The position numbers and the translations under genes are program-made. The notes under the pieces are model-generated. The model was not told where the DNA came from, did no database searches, and saw nothing but the letters and a program-made list of their open reading frames with translations. Below are positions 51,296 through 59,312 of a stretch of 64,000 nt of DNA, one piece after another. Every line of letters starts with the position of its first letter. Position 1 is the first letter of the stretch. The DNA comes from UBA6215 sp964484255 (lineage in GTDB: Bacteria; Omnitrophota; Gorgyraeia; Pluralincolimonadales; Pluralincolimonadaceae), in contig CAZAEH010000004.1 of the NCBI GenBank assembly GCA_964484255.1, forward strand, positions 1-64,000, written 5' to 3'.

Positions 51296-52792
51296 CTATA
51301 TCAGCTTAATGTCCTCAACATGCAATAGCGGGTCGGCCTTGACGATTATCTTCGCGCGGAAATGCCGCTCTATGGATTCTATCGCCGGACGGTCCTCGTT
51401 GAACAGGCGCGAGGCAACCTCCGGATGGGCATGCAATTCGACCTGTTTCTTCTTTGTCTCTTTAAGGTACTTCTTGACCTTGCGGAGTGCCTGTATCGAC
51501 ACGGTAGATACCGATTTGATAAGGCCCCTGCCCTGGCAATAAGGACACTCGCGGAACGACATGCTCTCTACGCTGCGGCGCATCCTCTGGCGGGTCATCT
51601 CAACGAGGCAAAGCTCGGATAGCGGGGATACGTCCGTCTTGGCCTTATCGCGCTTGAGGGAATCGTTTAAGGCTTCGAAAACCCTGCGCCTGTGGGAAGC
51701 TTGCATCATATCGATAAAATCGATGACTATTATACCGCCAAGGTCACGCAACCTTATCTGGCGGGCTATCTCCCTGGAGGCCTCCATGTTCACTGCGAAC
51801 GCGGTCTCCTCGAGGCTCTTCTTCTCGGTGAACTTGCCGCTGTTGACATCTATTGCTACCAGCCCTTCGGTAGGCTCTATTATGATATATCCGCCGCATT
51901 TCAGCGGGACTTTCCTCTCAAAAAGCTTCTCTACGTCCTTTTCTATCATCTTCCTGTCAAAGAGGGGGATCTCACCTTCGTACAACTCGACCTTCTGCCT
52001 CAAGTGGGGAGCAACGGCGCTAAGGAAATGTTGTATTTTCCTGTATTCATCTCGAGAATCAATGGTAAGTTTTTCGACATCCTCGGTAAGATAATCACGG
52101 CCGACCCTTAAGGTAAGGTCATACTCCTCATGCAGGAGCGCGGGCGCTGACTTGCGCGCTGCGCCTATCTTTATCTTCCTCCAAAGCCCAAGCAGGTACT
52201 TAAGGTCCCTGGCAAGCTCTCTCTTGGATTGGCCGATGCCGGCCGTCCTGATTATTACGCCCATGTCGCTGGGCACGTCAAGTCCCTTTAATATCTCCTT
52301 AAGCCGGGCGCGTTCTTTATCATCGGATATGCGCCGGGATATGCCCAGGTGCCTGTCGAACGGCAGTAATACTATATAACGTCCCGGCAGTGATATATGC
52401 GTGGTCAGGCGCGCCCCTTTCGTCCCGAACGGTTCCTTGGTGACTTGGACAAGGACCTCCTGCCCCTTCTTGAGGAGCTGGTCTATGGACTGGTGGTGCC
52501 GTTGACGGTGCCGTTGCGTCTTTTTCTCTTCTTCTTCCTTATCCAGGGATTCGAAGTCCATCCCTAGCCCTACCACATCAGCCAGGTAAAGATAACCGTT
52601 CTTCTCCAGTCCGAGCCCTACGAACGCGGCTTTTACCGCGGGGACGACCGAGCTTACCCTTCCTTTAAATACATTGCCTACAACCCTTTTTTCACAATGC
52701 CTTTCTACCGAGAATTCCTCGAGGACTTTCTCCTCCAATACCGCAAGCCTCTTTTCCTGCGGTTCGATGTTTATCAATATCTCTTTTGCCAT
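51296..52792 (-). CDS. rng: Ribonuclease G/E family endoribonuclease
   Basis: The 498-residue enzyme starts MAKEILINIEPQEKRLAVLE and has an S1 domain (about 38-125; GNVFKGRVSSVVPAVKAAFV). A charged His/Arg/Glu-rich insert (about 84-103) interrupts the S1 domain. The catalytic metal aspartates are in LVAIDVNSGKF and GGIIVIDFIDM. The zinc-link CPYCQGRG (about 432-439) is present. There is no long disordered C-terminal degradosome scaffold, so it is RNase G-like in length. It starts on the stop codon of the DUF2344 gene, a common gene pair. Confidence 0.93.
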   Translation of the reverse strand: MAKEILINIEPQEKRLAVLEEKVLEEFSVERHCEKRVVGNVFKGRVSSVVPAVKAAFVGLGLEKNGYLYLADVVGLGMDFESLDKEEEEKKTQRHRQRHHQSIDQLLKKGQEVLVQVTKEPFGTKGARLTTHISLPGRYIVLLPFDRHLGISRRISDDKERARLKEILKGLDVPSDMGVIIRTAGIGQSKRELARDLKYLLGLWRKIKIGAARKSAPALLHEEYDLTLRVGRDYLTEDVEKLTIDSRDEYRKIQHFLSAVAPHLRQKVELYEGEIPLFDRKMIEKDVEKLFERKVPLKCGGYIIIEPTEGLVAIDVNSGKFTEKKSLEETAFAVNMEASREIARQIRLRDLGGIIVIDFIDMMQASHRRRVFEALNDSLKRDKAKTDVSPLSELCLVEMTRQRMRRSVESMSFRECPYCQGRGLIKSVSTVSIQALRKVKKYLKETKKKQVELHAHPEVASRLFNEDRPAIESIERHFRAKIIVKADPLLHVEDIKLI

Positions 52793-53109
52793 TAATTTAT
52801 TTCCTCTATATTCTTTAACGAAATACCTTCGGGCAGCTGTGCCTGCAACCTGTTTATGAAATCCTCCGGCAAGATACCGGTATACACCTGTAAAGACATC
52901 TCTTCGGCCTCGCTTTCCAGGCCGAGTTTAAGCGCTCTCTTGAAACTCATCTTGGGCCGCGGACTGAAGCCCTGTGACATGACCAGGGGAAGGTCCGCCC
53001 TTCTCGCGGCACGCTGGAACAGCCTTTGAAGGTCAAGGTGGGATATGAATTTCATGGGGCCCTTTTTCGCAAATGCTATGCGGAAAGCCCTGCGGATGTC
53101 ATTGGCCAC
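52792..53109 (-). CDS. Half-length DUF2344 (TIGR03936-like) protein
   Basis: I choose GTG 53109 (105 residues), six bases after an AGG; TTG 53115 is an alternative. Seen: FRIAFAKKGPMKFISHLDLQ, RLFQRAARRADLPLVMSQGF, SPRPKMSFKRALKLGLESEA. These match the N-terminal half of the DUF2344 family, which normally has about 200 or more residues and follows a radical SAM protein. The C-terminal half and the radical SAM partner are absent here. Its stop overlaps the rng start; the usual gene order radical SAM-DUF2344-rng is thus partly kept. Function unknown. Confidence 0.78.
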   Translation of the reverse strand: MANDIRRAFRIAFAKKGPMKFISHLDLQRLFQRAARRADLPLVMSQGFSPRPKMSFKRALKLGLESEAEEMSLQVYTGILPEDFINRLQAQLPEGISLKNIEEIN

Positions 53110-53386
53110 TTTCAACCTGGTCCCTGGTGCTCTTGACATCCTTCTTGATATCTGCGATATCTTTACGCAGTTTTTCCAGTTCACTGAGTATCGCCATATT
53201 CTCCTTATGAAGGACATAGGTTATGTCCCTGACCAAAAGATCCGTGCCTTTGACCGCCTCGGATCCTCTTATGAGCGCTGCGTCGGAATATTGGCTCTCG
53301 AAATCGGCGATACTGATATCATCGGCAGCCGCTATAGAAGGCGCTGCCAGGAAAAAAAACAACAACAACCCTGAAATCCCTTTCAC
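53099..53386 (-). CDS. Small secreted coiled-coil protein, unknown function
   Basis: A 95-residue protein starting at GTG 53386 with AAGGAGGAG just upstream. It has a signal peptide (GLLLFFFLAAPSIAAADD), then ISIADFESQYSDAALIRGSE, and ends in a heptad-like charged helix (about 60-93; MAILSELEKLRKDIADIKKD). It lies 10 bp after the secretin PilQ and its end overlaps the DUF2344 gene. A periplasmic helper of the secretin is plausible from position; there is no known family I can name. Confidence 0.55.
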   Translation of the reverse strand: MKGISGLLLFFFLAAPSIAAADDISIADFESQYSDAALIRGSEAVKGTDLLVRDITYVLHKENMAILSELEKLRKDIADIKKDVKSTRDQVESGQ

Positions 53387-53396
53387 TTTCTCCTCC

Positions 53397-55157
53397 TTAC
53401 CTCGTATTCAGATATCCCGCGTTCCCATTAGCGGATTTCTTTGCTTTACTATATCCTTCCACCTTAATGCTGGAATCTTTTTTATCCTTGCCCTTGTCAT
53501 CCTTCTTGGCCGGCTGCGGGCTTATGTTAGGCTGGCCGGCTTCGAGCGCTTGTTTGACCATCGCCATATCCTGCTCGGTTAACTCGCCGGGTTTTATTAT
53601 GCGCGCCGTGATAAAGATCAGGAGGTCGATCTTTTCTACGTCATCCGTGTACCTGGTGAACAACGCACCTAATACCGGTATGTCGCTCAAAAGAGGGACC
53701 CCTATCTTGCCTTTCGATTTAACGTCCTTGAGCAGGCCTCCTATGACTATCGTCTCACCGTCCCTCATAAGGACCTGGGTCTCGGCTTCCCTCGTTACCA
53801 GTATAGGATATTCGTTATCGCTGACTGTCTCGGTAAACGACGATATGACAGGGTGGACTATCATGTTCACGTATTGTTCATCGCCGGTTATCTGCGGGAC
53901 AACATAAAGCTGTATACCGACATCCTGGTAGTACGCAAGGTTTATCGTGGCATTACCCGCCGTACCGGATATCTGGGTCTCGATTATTGGATACTTCTGA
54001 CCGATTAGGATAAGGGCTTCCTGTCCCGATAACGTCAAAATCTTTGGAGCGGACAAAGTATTGGTCCTCACGTCCTCCTCAAGCGCATGGACCATCACTT
54101 CCATCTGCTTGCCCATAAGTTTCTCAAAAAGGACCTCTATACCAGCATTCTCGGCGGTCAACCCCGAAGCCAACGGCACGAAGTTTGCGGGGCTGAAACT
54201 GTTGTCATCGGAAGATGAATAATTCCGTCCGGTCATGACCCCGGTATGGTGCCCGCTTCCTACATTAACGGTACCTAAAAGGTCGCCGTTCGCATCGGTT
54301 CTTCCCGCATGGGTCTGGAGCCTTGTGCCTGTGCTGAATTCCACGCCGAGGTCTTTCAGGACATCCCTGTTCACTTCCATTATCCTGGCCTCGATCAATA
54401 CCTGTTGCGGCTTCACATCTATCTCTTTGAGTATCTTGGCTATCCTATCGAGGGAGCTCGGGGTATCTGTTATTATAAGGGAATGCGAACGCGCGTTCTC
54501 CCTTTCCCTGCGCTCCTTGCCCTGGTCAGTCTCCTGGCCGCCGGCCGCGGGCACACCCACCTTCCATCCCTTCTGCCCGGTTATCTCAAGGACCGATATC
54601 TTTCCCTGCGGGGACAACTGCGGCTCCAGCATCTTCTTGGCATCGACCGCATCCAGGAACTGCAGCGAAAAAACCTTGCTCGTCACGCCTTCTATCTCTG
54701 TCAATTCCCTTTGTTTCTCCCTGCGTTCCTTCAGGCCGTCCACGGTGGAGACCGTTATGATATTGCCGTCCCTTTCATAGGCAAAACCGTAAGTATTGAG
54801 TATTACGGCCAGGGCCTGTTCCCACGGGACGTCCACAAGGCGGATAGTTACCGTACCTACTACTTCCTTGCCGGCAACGATATTTATCCCGCTCTTGAAG
54901 GCAAGAACCCTGAGGACGTTCTGTATATCGGCATCTTTAAAATCAAGGGTAATATTCCCTGACTTATCTTCTCCTGCGGGAAGCATCTCGACCGGTTTTA
55001 TGGTCACAACCGGCATCTCTTCCTCCTGCACTTCCACCTCTACTACCGGTTCATCCTGGGGCGGTAAAACTTCCGCTGCATCCTGTCCCCAGGCAGGCAA
55101 GATAAAGACCGCCGACAAAAAACAGGTGAAAAGAATAACTGATATCCTTCTGGTCAT
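53397..55157 (-). CDS. pilQ: Type IV pilus secretin PilQ
   Basis: The 586-residue protein has a signal peptide, a low-complexity acidic stretch (about 25-65), an STN/N0 domain (NITLDFKDADIQNVLRVLAF, about 68-130), an N1-like domain, and the secretin domain. The secretin domain shows VKPQQVLIEARIMEVNRDVL (about 245-265), the glycine/asparagine loop, TLSAPKILTLSGQEALI, and near the end VPLLSDIPVLGALFTRYTDD. The C-terminal tail (about 555-586) is lysine-rich, like an S-domain. It has no AMIN domain. A Lys/Asp-rich tail may take part in pilotin-type binding (inference). It ends the pilM-N-O-P-Q order. Confidence 0.92.
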   Translation of the reverse strand: MTRRISVILFTCFLSAVFILPAWGQDAAEVLPPQDEPVVEVEVQEEEMPVVTIKPVEMLPAGEDKSGNITLDFKDADIQNVLRVLAFKSGINIVAGKEVVGTVTIRLVDVPWEQALAVILNTYGFAYERDGNIITVSTVDGLKERREKQRELTEIEGVTSKVFSLQFLDAVDAKKMLEPQLSPQGKISVLEITGQKGWKVGVPAAGGQETDQGKERRERENARSHSLIITDTPSSLDRIAKILKEIDVKPQQVLIEARIMEVNRDVLKDLGVEFSTGTRLQTHAGRTDANGDLLGTVNVGSGHHTGVMTGRNYSSSDDNSFSPANFVPLASGLTAENAGIEVLFEKLMGKQMEVMVHALEEDVRTNTLSAPKILTLSGQEALILIGQKYPIIETQISGTAGNATINLAYYQDVGIQLYVVPQITGDEQYVNMIVHPVISSFTETVSDNEYPILVTREAETQVLMRDGETIVIGGLLKDVKSKGKIGVPLLSDIPVLGALFTRYTDDVEKIDLLIFITARIIKPGELTEQDMAMVKQALEAGQPNISPQPAKKDDKGKDKKDSSIKVEGYSKAKKSANGNAGYLNTR

Positions 55158-55158
55158 T

Positions 55159-55512
55159 TTATTCCTCCTGACTCCTTGAGATAAGAACTATATCTTCTCC
55201 TGCCCTGTTTAGGGTAACTTCATCCTCTGTTATTTTTGTGACCTTATAATCCCCGAGTATATCACCCACCTTCAGGACGGCACCGCTTATCAGGGCATAA
55301 GAATCCCCGCCCTCCGACCAGACTATTCCCTCAAGATTGAGTTGAACGGACGAGTTCGCCGGCCTGGCTTCCGGGAGTATGTTGCCGTCTTTGTCTACCA
55401 ACGGCCTAAAGGGATCCCTTCTGTTATTGACGTTATATTTGAATACCGGCTGGGCAAAAACAAGCGGGACAATTATAAAAACCAGGAAAGCGGCTAATAT
55501 CGTCTTCCTCAT
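55159..55512 (-). CDS. pilP: Type IV pilus assembly protein PilP-like
   Basis: A 117-residue periplasmic protein with a signal peptide (TILAAFLVFIIVPLVFAQP). It contains the PilP-like region FKYNVNNRRDPFRPLVDKDG, then VQLNLEGIVWSEGGDSYALI and ISGAVLKVGDILGDYKVTKI, which is the beta-domain that contacts PilQ N0. It is shorter than Neisseria PilP (about 180) and lacks a lipobox. It overlaps pilO by ATGA and lies just before pilQ. Confidence 0.82.
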   Translation of the reverse strand: MRKTILAAFLVFIIVPLVFAQPVFKYNVNNRRDPFRPLVDKDGNILPEARPANSSVQLNLEGIVWSEGGDSYALISGAVLKVGDILGDYKVTKITEDEVTLNRAGEDIVLISRSQEE

Positions 55513-56141
55513 TTAGCCTTGGCCTCCTCATTCAGTACATAAGCGATTATGAGCAGCCTGGCGCTGTGGTTGGATATGTCATCGGCGTTGGAATGTAATT
55601 CGATATCGCCTATAGACATCACATTGGGGGCAGTTTCAACCTTGTTTATAAACTCGGCTATTTCATGGTAGCCGCCTTTTGCCTCTACCTGAATAGGGAT
55701 CTCGGAATATAATGCCTTAGGCTTTCCGGCTTCCTGCTTGGCAACAGGCTTGCCCTTGGCCCCGTTGGAAGGATTTAACTGTTTCTCAGAACGTAAAGGC
55801 TCTATCTTGCTTATCTTTACTTTGCAATCCGAAGCCATGCCTGAGATCTCTTGCAATATATTCGGCATGTCCGTATGTGCGGGTATGGCCTTTTCATAAG
55901 CATCTACCTGCGCAGTAAGTTTTTCAAGCCGTTTCTCGAGTTGCGGTTTATTTTTTATAAGGCTATCCGCATTCTTAAGGGCTTCGCGTTCCTTGTTTAT
56001 ATCCTTATTGAGTTTCCCGATCCCGCTCAAAAGCGGTAATGTCGAGAATTGGATAAGCGCAAAAAAAGCTATTGCTACACCTATGCCGATCAGGACAAGC
56101 TTTTCCGTCTCTTCTTTGGAAAGTTTCAGTTTCTCCGCCAA
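55509..56141 (-). CDS. pilO: Type IV pilus assembly protein PilO
   Basis: The 210-residue protein has a cytoplasmic head, a membrane helix (VLIGIGVAIAFFALIQFS), a coiled coil (about 38-85; LNKDINKEREALKNADSLI) and a C-terminal ferredoxin-like domain (IQVEAKGGYHEIAEFINKVE, SNHSARLLIIAYVL). This is the standard PilO plan. It dimerises with PilN by family knowledge. It overlaps pilP by 4 bp and lies 1 bp after pilN. Confidence 0.88.
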   Translation of the reverse strand: MAEKLKLSKEETEKLVLIGIGVAIAFFALIQFSTLPLLSGIGKLNKDINKEREALKNADSLIKNKPQLEKRLEKLTAQVDAYEKAIPAHTDMPNILQEISGMASDCKVKISKIEPLRSEKQLNPSNGAKGKPVAKQEAGKPKALYSEIPIQVEAKGGYHEIAEFINKVETAPNVMSIGDIELHSNADDISNHSARLLIIAYVLNEEAKAK

Positions 56142-56142
56142 G

Positions 56143-56757
56143 TTAAAGCCCTCTTCCTTTCTTAAAATGGCAGATTATGACAAAATCCATTATCTCGGTG
56201 TTCTTGATCTTCTTCCTCTCGACTTTAGAGAGTTCTATCTCATCGAAATCGCTAAAGAATGACTGGTTATCTTTGAGGGCATTGACAAAAGGACCTATGC
56301 ACCCATCCTCGCGGCCGTCCCCAACCACACTCGAACCTTCTATTACCATGACCTCTTTCAGGACACCCGGTTCTCCGGAAGCTTCTCCCTTTTTTACGTC
56401 CAGGCTGCGCAGCCATATGCCGGGGACCATGGAATCTGAAAGGTCATTCAACTTCCTGGCCAGGTTGAACCTCGACGCCCTTAATTTATCCACGGCATCG
56501 GCCTTAATGGAAAGGGCCTTGACAGAGCTATCTACCTTTACCGCGTCAGAATTGGCAGTTTGCACCACTTCATTCTTTTTCTTCAGCGACGCCAATGTCG
56601 CCCCCTTGAATTGCAGGACGAGGAACAGCAATACCTGTATTGCAACAAGGGCAATTACTATGGCTACAGCTATCGGCACAACAGGCAAGGCAGGAAGGTC
56701 AATGTGCTCCTTCTTCCTGACCCTCATCTGCACCGGCAAAAGATTTATCTCTATCAT
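56143..56757 (-). CDS. pilN: Type IV pilus assembly protein PilN
   Basis: The 204-residue protein starts MIEINLLPVQMRVRKKEH, the conserved NLLP motif with which PilN binds the cytoplasmic PilM groove. One membrane helix follows (VVPIAVAIVIALVAIQVLLF), then a coiled coil and a ferredoxin-like periplasmic domain with MVPGIWLRSLDVKKGEASGE and LKDNQSFFSDFDEIELSKVE. It lies between pilM and pilO. Confidence 0.92.
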   Translation of the reverse strand: MIEINLLPVQMRVRKKEHIDLPALPVVPIAVAIVIALVAIQVLLFLVLQFKGATLASLKKKNEVVQTANSDAVKVDSSVKALSIKADAVDKLRASRFNLARKLNDLSDSMVPGIWLRSLDVKKGEASGEPGVLKEVMVIEGSSVVGDGREDGCIGPFVNALKDNQSFFSDFDEIELSKVERKKIKNTEIMDFVIICHFKKGRGL

Positions 56758-56758
56758 A

Positions 56759-57685
56759 TCATTGCCTTATAGCCAATCCTATACATACCGCCATCTGGCC
56801 CGAGACTTCTTTAAGCGCCTTGGAATCCACTTTTGGCGAAATAACCAGTTTGGCCGTAGGGTCCCACACTACCATCTCTAACCCGAAAGCCTGCTTAAGC
56901 CTTTCGTTGACTGCCGTATCCTTGGCCCCTCCGCCGCTTATATATATCCCGTCTATTCCCTTCCCAAACTGGTTCTCGTAATAATCGAAAGACAGCCTTA
57001 TCTGGGTCTCAAGGGCATCTATACTCTTGATATCAACCGGGATATCACGCGCAAAGTTAAGCGTTTCATCCTTCAATATACAAACGTTCGTCATGCTGGC
57101 GCCTATATTGAGCAAAGCTACCGTCCTGTCCTTCCCGGCACCCGCATTATTGAAAACAAATGAGTTCGTTACAGCTATAGAATCACAATCAACGGCTTCG
57201 GGCGCTATGCCTGCGTCGTTCATATAAGTTATGTATTCGCCCACGAGGTCCTTCTTTGCGGCTACTATAAGCACTTTTACCTTACCGCCCTCAACCTTGC
57301 CGCCGATTATCTGCGCGTCTATAAACACTTCATTTATACCGAAAGGTATGTATTTCTCGGCTTCAAATTGCAGCGCGGAATGCAATTCATCGGAACTCAT
57401 CTTTGGGAAAAGCACCTGCCTGACAACTACGGATTGGCCTGAGACCGATATCACCGCTTTCTGTATCTTCGTCTCCTGCTTAGCCATAAAACGCTTAAGG
57501 GCAGCAGCAACGCTTTCCCTGGAACGCTCTCCCTCTATCTGTTCAATGGAAAAACGGTCGATCTGCATGACACCCGTCTTTTGTTTTGAGATGACAACGG
57601 ACTTTATTGAGGAGGTCCCGATATCCAGCGCGACCTTATTCCTTGCCGCGCCCAGGTTCAAGAAGGGGATTTTTATCTCTTTCAT
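56759..57685 (-). CDS. pilM: Type IV pilus assembly ATPase PilM
   Basis: PilM is an actin-like cytoplasmic ATPase that links PilN and PilB. The 308-residue protein has KVALDIGTSSIKSVVIS (phosphate 1), FPKMSSDELHSALQFEAEKY, GKDRTVALLNIGASMTNVCI and GIDGIYISGGGAKDTAVNER (adenosine loop). It is a shorter stand-alone form of the first half of the fusion at 12488-14125. It follows the prepilin gene by 3 bp. Confidence 0.93.
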   Translation of the reverse strand: MKEIKIPFLNLGAARNKVALDIGTSSIKSVVISKQKTGVMQIDRFSIEQIEGERSRESVAAALKRFMAKQETKIQKAVISVSGQSVVVRQVLFPKMSSDELHSALQFEAEKYIPFGINEVFIDAQIIGGKVEGGKVKVLIVAAKKDLVGEYITYMNDAGIAPEAVDCDSIAVTNSFVFNNAGAGKDRTVALLNIGASMTNVCILKDETLNFARDIPVDIKSIDALETQIRLSFDYYENQFGKGIDGIYISGGGAKDTAVNERLKQAFGLEMVVWDPTAKLVISPKVDSKALKEVSGQMAVCIGLAIRQ

Positions 57686-57688
57686 GTC

Positions 57689-58147
57689 CTATTCGATCGG
57701 CGTATCGGTGCTACCGGCCCTATTCCCGGCCTTAGCCCTTATTATACCCGTCTCATCGGTAAAAAAATACCTGTTGCCTGTCTTGCCAGGAGAAACAGGA
57801 TCTGCGTTCAGATCAAAGTTCTCGGAGTCTGAAAATGAATAATCGAACTGATAGCCTTGCTTTTTCCCTTGGACAGCCAAGACTGAATCAAGATACGGAG
57901 GATCGGATTTCGGCGCCGCAAGCTCATCAAGAGACGCCGGATAAGTATGGGGGTTGCTGTTCGTATAATAGCTTTGGCAGGCGGTTTGTATCGTCTTGCA
58001 TGATACAATAGCGGAAGCCTCATTGGCATTTATCCTGGAAGTCAAGAAAATAGGTATACCAATGGCCGCCAAAGTTGAAATGATGGCGATGACGATCATT
58101 ATTTCAACCAAAGTAAAACCGTAGTTTGTATATTTTTCTCTCGCCAT
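57689..58147 (-). CDS. Type IV prepilin (first gene of the pilM operon)
   Basis: A 152-residue prepilin with leader MAREKYTNYG and FTLVEIMIVIAIISTLAAIG (Glu +5). The globular part has SCKTIQTACQSYYTNSNPHT, GKKQGYQFDYSF and NRYFFTDETGIIRA, similar in layout to the pilins at 60981 and 61518. Its end is extended (AKAGNRAGSTDTPIE). No Shine-Dalgarno precedes ATG 58147; the -10 box ends 8 bp upstream, so the mRNA is probably leaderless. It leads the pilM-N-O-P-Q operon. Confidence 0.88.
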   Translation of the reverse strand: MAREKYTNYGFTLVEIMIVIAIISTLAAIGIPIFLTSRINANEASAIVSCKTIQTACQSYYTNSNPHTYPASLDELAAPKSDPPYLDSVLAVQGKKQGYQFDYSFSDSENFDLNADPVSPGKTGNRYFFTDETGIIRAKAGNRAGSTDTPIE

Positions 58148-58155
58148 TGGATTTT

Positions 58156-58184
58156 AGTTTATATTTTTTACGCAAAAAAGTCAA
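58156..58184 (-). promoter_or_regulatory. Promoter of the prepilin-pilMNOPQ operon (probably leaderless)
   Basis: On the minus strand: TTGACT at 58184-58179, a 17-bp spacer, TAAACT at 58161-58156. Only 8 bp separate the -10 box from ATG 58147, so transcription would start at or next to the start codon. TATAAA two bases before is an alternative -10 with a 15-bp spacer. The same arrangement precedes the prepilin at 61415. Confidence 0.68.
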
Positions 58185-58186
58185 GA

Positions 58187-58201
58187 AAAATTCCGAATTT
58201 T
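58187..58201. promoter_or_regulatory. 15-bp palindrome between divergent pilin promoters (candidate operator)
   Basis: AAAATTC-C-GAATTTT is a perfect 7-1-7 inverted repeat. It lies between the -35 box of the minus-strand promoter (58179-58184) and the -35 box of the plus-strand promoter (58211-58216), close to the midpoint. This is the expected place of a shared operator. No regulator is identified in the window. Confidence 0.45.
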
Positions 58202-58210
58202 CACTAATCG

Positions 58211-58239
58211 TTGATATTGAAGCCGCGTTGTAGTATACT
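58211..58239 (+). promoter_or_regulatory. Promoter of the plus-strand minor pilin operon
   Basis: TTGATA at 58211-58216, a 17-bp spacer, TATACT at 58234-58239. The expected start of transcription near 58246 leaves a leader of about 14 nt that is mostly the Shine-Dalgarno GGGAGG before ATG 58260. It is divergent from the pilM operon promoter. Confidence 0.72.
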
Positions 58240-58259
58240 TTTACAGGGAGGATAATAAG

Positions 58260-58742
58260 ATGTTTACCTCATGCGGGAAAAGAGGTTTCACCCTTCTGGA
58301 GTTGATGCTCTCTGCCGCAATACTTATCGTGGCGATAGGAGGGCTTTTATCGGCCTATATATTGTGCTTTCATCTTACCGAAACCGCAAAAAACACTACC
58401 CTTGCCACTAATGCCATCCAGCTTAAGCTGGAAGAAATCCGGGATACGGATTTTGATGAGATAATAACGGACTACGACCACACTACTTTCACAGTCAATG
58501 GTTTCAGCGCCGGGCAGGCTATCGGGTCCATAACCGTTGAAAGCATCACTACGGACCTGTTGATGGTAACCGTAAGCGTCTGTTGGAGACAGAGCGGAAA
58601 CAGGATAATGGGCGAAGATAACGGCGGGGGCGGGGGCGTAGCTCTCAGCGGATATCTGGAAGGTACCGAAGATACTAATGCAAACGGTATTGTGGATTCG
58701 CCGGCAATGATCTCCACCCTAATGATCAACAGAGGTACATGA
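58260..58742 (+). CDS. Minor pilin, PilV/GspI-like
   Basis: A 160-residue prepilin-like protein with leader MFTSCGKRG and FTLLELMLSAAILIVAIGGL (Glu +5), followed by NAIQLKLEEIRDTDFDEIIT. This is the PilV pattern of N-terminal helix then a short EEIR segment. A glycine-rich turn (NGGGGGVALSG) precedes a short tail (DTNANGIVDSPAM). It begins the only plus-strand operon; the next gene overlaps its stop by ATGA. Confidence 0.83.
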   Translation: MFTSCGKRGFTLLELMLSAAILIVAIGGLLSAYILCFHLTETAKNTTLATNAIQLKLEEIRDTDFDEIITDYDHTTFTVNGFSAGQAIGSITVESITTDLLMVTVSVCWRQSGNRIMGEDNGGGGGVALSGYLEGTEDTNANGIVDSPAMISTLMINRGT

Positions 58743-59308
58743 CCATGAAAGCTGTTGGCACACGAAGACATGGTTTAAGCCTCGTAGAGGTAATGATAAC
58801 GGTCGCTATAATATCCGTGATAGGAGGTGCTTTGGCCTATTTCCTTATAATAGGCTCTTCATCTTGGCGGAGCGGCGATGCCGAAATCCAGGCGAACCAG
58901 GAAGCCAGGATCGGGATGATGACCATGATAAAGGAGATAAGACAGGCCAAGGACGGAAATATAAAAACGACGTCGGGGACCTTGTACGCCGACAATACGG
59001 CCTATGACAATATAATGTTCGTGATCAGTTCGGATACGGATGGTGACGGAGATACGATAGATACGACCGGGGCGCTCGAATGGTCGGCACCAATATCGTA
59101 TTATCTCTCCGGGACACAGCTGGTAAGGCAGTCCGAAAGCAGCACAAAAATTGTGGCAAACCACGTTACGGCCTTACAGTTCGCGATAGTCGTGGACACG
59201 CTTAAAGGTACCCGCGTACTAAACGTTACCATCCAGACCGTAAAGACAAGCGCCGACAGACGGCAGATGACGTCAACCCTTACCAGCAGCGTAAACATAA
59301 GGAACTAA
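58739..59308 (+). CDS. Minor pilin, PilW-like
   Basis: A 189-residue prepilin-like protein with leader up to TRRHG and LSLVEVMITVAIISVIGGAL (Glu +5). The globular domain has IQANQEARIGMMTMIKEIRQ, the conserved R..l..m..ei..a pattern of PilW/GspJ, then VISSDTDGDGDTIDTTGALE, a possible calcium-binding loop. The start overlaps the previous gene by 4 bp and the next gene follows 4 bp after its stop. Confidence 0.82.
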   Translation: MTMKAVGTRRHGLSLVEVMITVAIISVIGGALAYFLIIGSSSWRSGDAEIQANQEARIGMMTMIKEIRQAKDGNIKTTSGTLYADNTAYDNIMFVISSDTDGDGDTIDTTGALEWSAPISYYLSGTQLVRQSESSTKIVANHVTALQFAIVVDTLKGTRVLNVTIQTVKTSADRRQMTSTLTSSVNIRN

Positions 59309-59312
59309 AAAG

